Notes under the pieces: model-generated
Databases searched by the model: none
What the model saw: only the letters and a program-made list of their open reading frames with translations
Told to the model about the DNA's origin: nothing
Position numbers and translations under genes: made by a program
In this document: piece after piece, positions 7,641 to 16,800 of the stretch
How positions within the stretch are numbered: the first letter of the stretch is position 1
Layout of the letters: each line of letters begins with the position of its first letter
DNA from: JBFJWU01 sp041623475 [NCBI: bacterium]
GTDB taxonomy: Bacteria > J088
Assembly (NCBI GenBank): GCA_041623475.1
Contig: JBFJWU010000023.1
Span: 1 to 17,721, forward strand
Direction: 5' to 3'
DNA length: 17,721 nucleotides

Positions 7641-7798
7641 TGCCAGCGCGGACTGATGGCTGGGGCATTCGAGGAAGTTTGCCAGATACGCGGGGGCCTG
7701 GTCACGATCCACTCAGGTGCCCTGTTAATCTATACGTTCTTTGCAAGGGAAGTTGCCAGACGTGCAACTGCAGGGGGGGGCGACACCCGGGGAAACCA
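7641..7798. promoter_or_regulatory. Divergent intergenic region with a small hairpin and a G8 run
   Basis: This 158-base stretch separates the divergent lipoprotein and receiver genes. It contains an inverted repeat, AGTTGC (7751-7756) and GCAACT (7764-7769), with a seven-base loop. A run of eight G residues lies at 7773-7780, ending 18 bases before the receiver ATG. GGGGA just before that ATG is the likely ribosome-binding site. No convincing -35/-10 pair could be assigned. Part of the region (7641-7712) may instead code for an N-terminal extension of the lipoprotein. Confidence 0.3.
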
Positions 7799-8203
7799 AT
7801 GGACGACGTAAAAGTACTGATTGTTGATGATTCGAACGTATCCCGGTCAGCAATGAAGGCCGGGCTTCGCCGGATCAAGGGCCGTCGAATCCGGGTTACC
7901 GGCGTTGCGCGGCAAGGCAAGGAAGCCCTGTTTTTGATGAAAAACGGGTCGCCGGATCTTGTCCTGTTGGACTTGAACATGCCGGAAATGGACGGCGTTA
8001 CGTGTCTGGAAGAGATGCTGAAGATCGACCCTGATGTGGCTGTCATTGTTGTATCGGAGATGGCTGAGTCAGACGAAGGCGACCGCTGTCGAGAACTGGG
8101 GGCCATGGCCGTTCTCAGTAAGGCGAAGTTGACGGTAGACCGTCTGGCAGAGGCGATTGAGTCCGTGTTGCCCAAAATCATGGCTGCACGGCTCAAAAAG
8201 TAA
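7799..8203 (+). CDS. Stand-alone response-regulator receiver domain (CheY/CheB-like)
   Basis: A 134-residue protein made of one receiver domain and no output domain. The acidic pocket is Asp10-Asp11 (VLIVDDS), the phospho-acceptor is Asp58 (VLLDLNMPEMDG), the switch Ser is 86 (VVSEM) and the conserved Lys is 108 (VLSKAK). The sequence looks more like the N-terminal receiver of CheB-type methylesterases than classical CheY. The C-terminus ends in a short basic tail (MAARLKK). The frame stays open to 7565, but ATG 7799 is the natural start because the domain begins there and GGGGA lies upstream. No histidine kinase or chemotaxis gene is adjacent, so its partner must be encoded elsewhere. It converges on the SGNH hydrolase with 16 bases between stops. 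Confidence 0.93.
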   Translation: MDDVKVLIVDDSNVSRSAMKAGLRRIKGRRIRVTGVARQGKEALFLMKNGSPDLVLLDLNMPEMDGVTCLEEMLKIDPDVAVIVVSEMAESDEGDRCRELGAMAVLSKAKLTVDRLAEAIESVLPKIMAARLKK

Positions 8204-8219
8204 CTCACTGCGTGTTCGG

Positions 8220-8936
8220 CTAACCGGTTTTCGCCTTGGCCGACTTCGAACGCCTGCGACGAATGGCCGGGTCGCCGAAAACTTCGTCCAATACCGGGCG
8301 TAAGGCTTCTGTCCAAATCTGATAACCATCCTGCGTCATATGCAGGCCGTCAAAGCGATACAGGCGTCGCGGTGGTTTCGCTCGATCACCGATCATTGGT
8401 GTCGCCACATCGACATAGTACGAGTCCTTGAATTCGCCGCACAGTTGCTGGATTTCGTCGTTGAGGCGGGCCATCCGCGGCCATTGTTTGATTCGCAATC
8501 GAGACGGTTTTACAGACAGCAGAATGATCGGAATATTCGGAAGCTCCGCGCGTATTGTCCTCAGGCAAGACCTGAAATCGTCGGCAACCCTTGCGACCGA
8601 TTTTCCAGAGTACTTACCCAGATCGTTATCGCCTGCATAGAGAACGACCCCGATTGGTGCGTATTTGTAAACAATCCGGGGAAGGTAGTGTGTTACATGG
8701 CTCACGTGGGCACCGCCAAATCCCCTGTTCAAAACAGGGTAGGGCGCCATATCGCGTGCCATTGTGTTCCAGAACCGGATACTGGAACTGCCCGTAAACA
8801 CAATCGGATTCTGCGGCGGGCTCGATTTCAAATCCGCGGCGTCGAACGCATCAATTTCACGCTTCCAAATGGTCGGTGGCTGCAAGGCCCTGAGGGCCTT
8901 GTTGCGCTGTTCTGACAGTAATCCGGGCACGTTCAA
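8220..8936 (-). CDS. SGNH/GDSL-type hydrolase
   Basis: This 238-residue protein carries the four SGNH blocks. They are FTGSSSIRFW with nucleophile Ser51 (the GDS motif is GSS), LNRGFGG with Gly75, YAGDND with Asn104, and FDGLHM with Asp196 and His199. The family hydrolyses esters (lipids, acyl-sugars, acetylated glycans). This GSSSIR/NRGFGG subgroup is common in environmental bacteria, and its substrates are mostly unknown. No signal peptide is obvious, but the first 24 residues are not part of the fold. The C-terminus is strongly basic (RRRRSKSAKAK). Start TTG 8936 has AGG about six bases upstream, and the preceding gene on the same strand ends six bases away, so the two form an operon. A GTG inside the gene at 8930 is an alternative start. 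Confidence 0.9.
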   Translation of the reverse strand: MNVPGLLSEQRNKALRALQPPTIWKREIDAFDAADLKSSPPQNPIVFTGSSSIRFWNTMARDMAPYPVLNRGFGGAHVSHVTHYLPRIVYKYAPIGVVLYAGDNDLGKYSGKSVARVADDFRSCLRTIRAELPNIPIILLSVKPSRLRIKQWPRMARLNDEIQQLCGEFKDSYYVDVATPMIGDRAKPPRRLYRFDGLHMTQDGYQIWTEALRPVLDEVFGDPAIRRRRSKSAKAKTG

Positions 8937-8942
8937 ATCAAC

Positions 8943-9389
8943 CTAATCGCAGGCCCGTGGTTCCTCGGCAATGACACTGTCGACAGTGAAACAGCCGCCA
9001 GAGGGCGCATAGAAGATCATTTCAATATGCCATTGACCTGATTGCAATGCCGGGTCAACCGATGCCTCGTCGCTGGCGAATCGTGCGCACTCCCACGTGC
9101 ACACGACAATGTCACCTATCGAGCCGGCGTTAGGCCCATACTCCAGTCGGCCCTGATATGGGCCGTCGTAAGCGTCGGCATTGCACTGGGTCTCGATACA
9201 ATTTCCGGCTTCGTCCTGATTCAAATAAACGATCTTCCGAGCGTCAGAAATACCAGCATCGACGGCATAGCTCAGCGGGTTGAAACCGATGCCGGTGTCT
9301 TGCTTGAAATCGCCGCAGGCATTCAAAAAGGTTGCGACTGCCAACAACGCAGAATAACGAAACGGTTTTCCGTTCGGATAATTCGGCAA
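8943..9389 (-). CDS. Small Cys-rich lipoprotein of unknown function
   Basis: The protein has 148 residues. Start TTG 9389 is preferred over the longer TTG 9428 form because AGGAG (9396-9400) precedes it with a six-base spacer. The encoded N-terminus then makes a clean lipoprotein signal: basic residues Lys8 and Arg11, then LLAVATFLNAC with Cys25 as the lipidation site. The mature part has six further cysteines, mostly in pairs (GNC...TQC, VC..EC, GC, AC near the end). This suggests up to three disulfides in the periplasm or at the surface. I recognise no family. It is the first gene of a two-gene operon with the SGNH hydrolase. The divergent intergenic region upstream has strong inverted repeats. 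Confidence 0.75.
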   Translation of the reverse strand: MPNYPNGKPFRYSALLAVATFLNACGDFKQDTGIGFNPLSYAVDAGISDARKIVYLNQDEAGNCIETQCNADAYDGPYQGRLEYGPNAGSIGDIVVCTWECARFASDEASVDPALQSGQWHIEMIFYAPSGGCFTVDSVIAEEPRACD

Positions 9390-9420
9390 CTTTAACTCCT
9401 GCGCTGCGCCCGGGTCAACG

Positions 9421-9442
9421 CCCGACAAACAGGTTTGTCGGG
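9421..9442. repeat. Perfect 10-bp inverted repeat, 2-base centre (probable operator)
   Basis: CCCGACAAAC and GTTTGTCGGG flank an AG centre. The site lies 32 bases upstream of the lipoprotein start on the - strand. A two-base loop is too tight for a full-length RNA hairpin, and no T-run follows on the + strand, so a protein-binding site is more likely than a terminator. The binding protein is unknown. Confidence 0.6.
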
Positions 9443-9448
9443 TTAATT

Positions 9449-9465
9449 ACTGTACGATTTACAGT
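9449..9465. repeat. Inverted repeat ACTGTA-N5-TACAGT overlapping putative promoters
   Basis: A second perfect inverted repeat (six-base arms, five-base centre) lies seven bases from the first. It resembles a LexA box, but the CTGT and ACAG halves are seven rather than eight bases apart, so SOS control is not supported. It overlaps the candidate - strand -10 element. Confidence 0.45.
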
Positions 9466-9467
9466 GA

Positions 9468-10709
<1,242 letters not shown>

Positions 10710-10863
10710 GGATTACAGACTAACCATAAAAACGCCGGGTTCTTGCTGAGCCAAAACAGTTGGTATTTGTGGTTGTTTGTGACCCCGGTCACATCATTTT
10801 TCCTCGAGTTCGCGTTTTTTATTTGGTACGATATACGGTCATTTCACCTGTAGGGGAGGGTCG
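10710..10863 (+). promoter_or_regulatory. Intergenic leader of the giant repeat-protein gene
   Basis: This 154-base gap holds the CRP-like palindrome, T-rich tracts (10797-10801 and 10815-10820), weak -10 candidates, and a strong ribosome-binding site AGGGGAGGG at 10852-10860, four to seven bases before ATG 10864. I see no small gene in it. Confidence 0.6.
10778..10793. promoter_or_regulatory. CRP/Vfr-type operator upstream of the giant gene
   Basis: TGTGACCCCGGTCACA is a perfect palindrome and exactly fits the CRP core TGTGA-N6-TCACA. It lies 70 bases upstream of the giant gene start. Possible -10 hexamers for that gene are TACGAT (10827-10832) or TATACG (10832-10837). The site would then be centred roughly 53-60 bases upstream of transcription start, near the class I CRP position. 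A run of five T residues starts three bases after it, so the palindrome could also end transcription of the LysM gene. Both readings are inference. Confidence 0.55.
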
Positions 10864-13800
10864 ATGCGCGGTCGTGTTTACGCCAGAGTTTGTCTGGTTG
10901 TTGTAGGTTTGTGTGCCCAGGCATGCAGCGATAGCGGACCTGAATTGTTGGGCGGTAGTGCTCAACGGTTTGTCAGTGCGGTTTCCGAAACCAGCTTTAT
11001 CCGTGGATCAGTTGAGCTTTCCGGGCCCGGCGCCTGCAGCGGTGTCCCAATTTCGGTTCAGGGACCTTCGTTTGTCACGGACCTGACGACTGTCGAAAAC
11101 GGCGATTTCGTATTAGAGTCATTGGCTCCCGGGGCATATTCGGTGCGTATCAGGCCGGATGGATACGACTCGTTTGAAGATGTTCTGATTCTTGACGGGG
11201 CCGAAGGAAAAGATCTTGGCCTGATTGCGCTGCAAAACGAAACCGTTCCAATTGAGGGCACGGTGTTACTGGCTGACGGTGCCAACCCGGCGGGATCCAG
11301 TTTCTCTGTCAGCGGTGAGGTCGACCCGTTTATCCCCGAAGGTGTCGAATGTGCAAACGACGGCGATCTTGGCAGCTTGATTCAAGAGTCGACGGTTCTG
11401 GTCGACAGCGACGGTGGTTACGAGGCACGGGTTCCCCGCAGGGGGCGTGGCGTAAGGACCGTTGCCCGTCGCAATGGCTATGCCGAGGTGCATTCGGATG
11501 TGGATGAGACGCGACTGGAATCTGCGACCGAGTCCGAGCCTGTTTCGTTGGGCGATACGGTTCTGTATCCATTGACCGGGTTTGTCAATGTTGTTGGCGG
11601 GACGATCCATAATACGCCGGATGTCTCGCTGCAAATCAGCGCTTTTAATGGTGTCAGCAAGATGTCACTGGGCGAGGTCGACACGTCCAGTGGTCTATGC
11701 AGTTATGAACCGTGGATAACCTATTCAGCAGTGACAAACCACGTCCTGTCCGTTGGCGACGGCAGCAAGACAATATGTGTTCGAATCCGGAACGAATTTG
11801 ACCAGGTTTTGGCACTGCCTACCGTTTCCGTTGTTATCGATACCAAGGCGCCATCCGGCAGTTTGCTGATCGATGGCGGGCTTGGATCGACCAATGATGA
11901 AGAAGTCGTCCTTAACTTGACGGCTGGTGATTCCGGTACAGGTGTTGATTTTATCCGCCTCGGGAATTCGCAGACGGAAATGCAGGCCAGTGAATTGGAC
12001 TTTGTCGCAGCCAGGAACTGGTTTCTGGATGTGTCGCCATTTGCACCACCGTTAACAGAAACCGAGCAACTGGAAGGGCAGCGAACAGTCTGGTATCAGG
12101 TTGTTGACCGTGCTGGAAACGCGTCTGTGCCCGTGTCTCAGTCAATCTACCTGGATAATGTTCGACCGTACGCTGCGGTAGTGACGTTGGCCAGTGGCCT
12201 GGCCGCGACCAACGTTGCGCAGATCTCAGTGACACTGTCGCAAATCGGGGCGACCGAAATGAAAATCAGCCAGAACCCGGTTTTCGCCGGTGCGGCGTGG
12301 TTTGAGGTCACCGGTGCAATTGACTTTTTCCTTACCGGATTGGACGGTCTGCAGACGGTTTACGTGCAACTTCGTGACAACGCGGGCAACCAGTTGGAAT
12401 CGCCCTTGTCGTCGTCGATTATCCTTGACCGTACAGCCCCTGTTATCGACCAGTTTACGATTAACGGTGGCGACTTTTATGCCAATTCAACGACATTGAA
12501 TTTTGACCTGAATGTGTCAGGTGACCCGGCGACCGTAATTCTTTCAGACGAGTCGGGGGCGATCTATTCAGGCACGTTTTCGCCGAACTTGACAGATACG
12601 GTTAGTGCGGGAGAAGGAAACCGGACTGTCCTGGTCAAAGTTGCCGATGCGTTGGGTAACCAAAGCATTTCAGCATTTGACACGATCTGGGTCGATACGG
12701 TTTCGCCAGGTGGCCAGATTCTGATTGAAAGCGGCGATGAGTTTACAAAAGACGGCAACCCTGCGATCAACCTGTTTGCGTCTGACAGCGGCAGTGGAAT
12801 CAGCCAGGTCAGAATTGCCAACGTGGCCTCTGGGGACCTGGCTGCGGCAGCCGTGGCTGTTGCGGCCGCACCGCTGGTGCCTTTTGAAAACACAAAGATC
12901 TGGACGTTGGCTCCGCCGACAAATTCGTTTGAAGGTCCCAAGTATGTTGCCGTTCAATATTATGATAATGCGGGCAACCCCAGCCCGGTTACCCTGGATT
13001 CCATCCAATTCGACGACCTGCCGCCGCAGAACCTGGCAATCCTGATCGAAGGTGGTGCCCAGTTCACCCGCCTGGATACGGTGGGCCTGACTATTAGCGC
13101 GGACGGAGCGGACGAGATTCGCCTTTCCAACCTGGGAACGTTTGGCGGTGTTGCCTGGGTGCCGATGCCGGTGGGTGGCGTCGTTTCCGGTTGGAAGCTG
13201 GACGGTGGCGAGGTTGACGGTACGAAGAGTGTCTTTTTCGAAGCAAGGGACCAGGCAGGAAACGTTGCGCCGGCGGTAGCCGACAGTATCTACCTCAAGG
13301 TTACCGAGCCATCAATTTTGGGCGTCTTCCTGAACGGCAGCAACGCCGGATATCCATATATCAACACGTTTGCGACCGACCTGACGATCTACGCGATCGG
13401 CGCTGCACAGAATATTTCGATCACCCAGCTGGGCGGCAATTCCTTTCTTTATGATTTTGTTACAAACGGCACCAGTGAATTTGTTAATTCACCTGTGGCT
13501 GTCACGTTGGCGCCTCTGGGGCTGACCGGGGCAACGGACGGATTGTATTCCGTTTCAGTCACTACCGCCGACTTTTTCAATTTTCCGAGCCCCGTGGAAA
13601 CGGGCGAAATATTTATCGATACTATCGCACCGGCGGTTACGGTCGTTACGATAGAGGGCGGTGCTACGGTTACGAATTCGACGATCGTCGAGATCGACTT
13701 GACAGACGCGGGAGATTTACCGGACGGGGATGGCGACGCAAGCGGGCTCAGATACATTCGCATCGCAAATTCAGCGGCGACGGTATCTGACGCAACTGCG

Positions 13801-16800
13801 ATTGCGATTACGGCAACGACTTTGTATACGTTGTCGCCAGCGCCGACACCGGGTACGGAAGAAGTTCACCCGATTTTTGTCGTCGTCGAAGACCGAGCCG
13901 GAAATTTGTCGAATGTGTATTCAACGGCAATAACGGTTGACCTGTTACCGCCATTGGTTACGTCGTATTCCGTAAATGGCAGTACAGAAAATTCTCGAAT
14001 TGCCGCAACCGCCATTGACGTGGAATTTGTGCAAGTAGATGCGGTGGATATGGTTATTGGCGTCTCGCTGACCAACAGCTGCGAGGATGCCAAGGTCATG
14101 TACGACGGTGCATTCAGTTCTCCGGAAACCATTGCCCTTAGCAATGCGGTTCAGGCTGGACAGGAAGCGGACGGATTTAAGCGATTTTGCGCGACCCTGA
14201 TTGATGCTTATGGCAATACCACAGAAGTCTATGAACTTGTGGTGGAAGTGGACCGAACGGCGCCGGATATCAGCAACGTCGAGTTGCAGGCAAACAATGA
14301 TCCGTTCCACACGACAACGGTTATTCCGATTAATTTTGACAATCCGGATGGAACGGCATACCAGATCGCGGTATTCAAGGGATCCAGCGGTTCTCCTTTC
14401 TTCGGGCCTGTGTTGATCGGGTCGATGCCCGTAAGCGTTACCCTTACGGCGGGAGACGGCGTTTACTCTGATGTCAGTATTCGGGTCGCTGATGATCTGG
14501 GTAACACAACATCAAAGATCAATACGATCAATAGTATTAACCTGGATACGGTTGCACCGACTGGCTCCGTTTCAATAGCTGCCCAGTCGGGTTTTCCCAG
14601 GACAAATACAGAGCAGGTAGACCTGACATTCGTGTATGCGGACCCGGCATCCGGTGCACCGCCTTACAAAAGCGATATTAAAGAAGTCCATTGGGCCAAC
14701 AGTCTCGGCGATTTGCTGGCATTGCCTGCGGTGGCGGCCGGCAGTGGTTCACCTCAATCATACGTTTCGTGGTTCCTGGATGCCGCTGCGGCAGGTACGG
14801 AAGAAGTGCGGACAGTCTATTTCCGGGCGCTGGACAACGCCGGCAATTTCGGCAACGTTGAAACGGATTCGATTGTAATCGATACTCTGTCACCTGAAGC
14901 TACGGCATACACCATTTTGCCGATTCGCAGCGGGCTGGCGGCGACCAACTCGGTAAATGTGGTGGTGAATCTGGATTTCGCCACCGATACATTGTCAACC
15001 CTGGATGCAATTCGCGTTTACGAAGGTAGCGGCAGCTGCGCAGGTGCATCTGTCACTATCGGACCGGCCAACTCTTATGCATGGACAATGGATCCGGTCG
15101 ATGGACAGCAATTTATCAGCTTCGTTTTGGAAGACATTGCCGGAAATAACACAGCGTCCTGTATATCGACCACTGTTGTGTTGGATCGGGCCGCGCCCGC
15201 AGGTTCCGTTGTTACGCCGATCCCGGGTTCGCTGGTGGCGGCCTTCCCGGGAACGATCACGGGCAACGCGGCAGACACGGCCGGTGCATTCGATGCGGGC
15301 GTCCAGCTGATTGAAGTATCGATCGAGGATCTGAATACCGGCAGGTTCTGGGATGGGGCCGAATTTGGGTCCAGTGGGCAGGTTTATCTGGATGCCTCGG
15401 GGACAACGGTATGGAATCTGGGCGGATATTCTGCGCAGAACGGTGTGACCACCTACGAAATCGAAATCCGAGTGACTGATCGCCTGGGGAATAACGGTAC
15501 TTTTGTGTCCGTTTTTGACCTGGATTCAATTGCACCGTCCTGCGGCACCTGTATTGCTGTGGCTGTTCCGACATATCCCTGGACACCGACGGCCGGCGTT
15601 ATGCTGGATCTGGACGCAATTGACGACAATGGTCCGGTCGAGATGCTGGTGGATGGCGATATCGTCGACGCGATCAAGGGCGTCTGGATCGCGTTCGGGT
15701 CGACGACTGCAGTTACTCTGACCGGCGGTGATGGCACCAAGACTGTGTCTGTCAGTTATCGCGATGTCCTGGCGAATACATCAGCTGTATACACGGATGC
15801 GATTACATTGGATACCGCCGCTCCGGCTGCGGCAGTCACATTGGAGGGCGGGGCGCCAACAACATCAGTTGCACTGGCTACCGCAGACCTTTGGTCACCT
15901 GACGCCGTAACGTATGATCTGTCCGGAGATCTTGTTTCGGGCATTGCGGGTGCGGTGATGGGTGCCTCGACGACGGTGACGCTTTTCGGGGGTGACACGA
16001 CGAAAACCGTCGTATTTACGGTGTACGATGCTGCCGGAAACAGCTCGACGGTAACAGATTCGATCTTGCTTGACACGACGCCGCCGGTACTTGGTGGAAT
16101 TGTCCTGGCGGGCGGCAATGCCGCGGTAAATAACAGTTCAGTTGCACTGACTGTTACGGCCGCCGTGGACAGTTTCCAGATGCAGTTGACTGGCGATGTT
16201 GTGGCGACAGGCTGGGTTCCGTTTAATGCCAGCACAATTCAGACCTTGTCGGCAGGCGACGGACCAAAAACTGCATGGCTGCGCGTACGCGACGACCTTG
16301 GCAATGTATCGGTGCCGACCGCGGACTCCATAATCCTGGACACAACGCCACCGGCAGGAACGATTGTTCCAGCTGCATCCGTAACGGCAAGCGTGGCCGT
16401 TTCGTTAACCTTGAACAACAGTGACGCAAATGCCGTTACTGCGGCCTTGCTGGGCGGCAACATCACAAGCCCTGTCAGTTGGTTTGCGCCGATTGCAGCT
16501 ACGTCTGTATTGCTGACTGTCGGGGATGCCGTCAAGTCAATTTCCTATTCCCTGGTTGATCTGGCGGGCAATATCGGCGGTCCTTTCGTGGCACAGGTAA
16601 CGCTGGACACCACGGGCCCAACCGGCTCTGTCGTACCAGTCACGGAGTACACCAACCAGGTGACCGTTGCCTTGAATCTGGTGGCCAGCGACCCACGCAT
16701 GCCCCTGGAGATGCTGATCAGTGGTGACATAATTGACGGCTTCAAGGACACCTGGATCGGATTTAATACCGTGCAGTTGGTTCAGTTGGCTGCCGCGGAC

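Noticed and set aside
9450-9464. LexA (SOS) box CTGT...ACAG
   Set aside because: The halves are separated by seven bases, not the eight of the known LexA box of gammaproteobacteria, and the neighbouring genes are not SOS-type.
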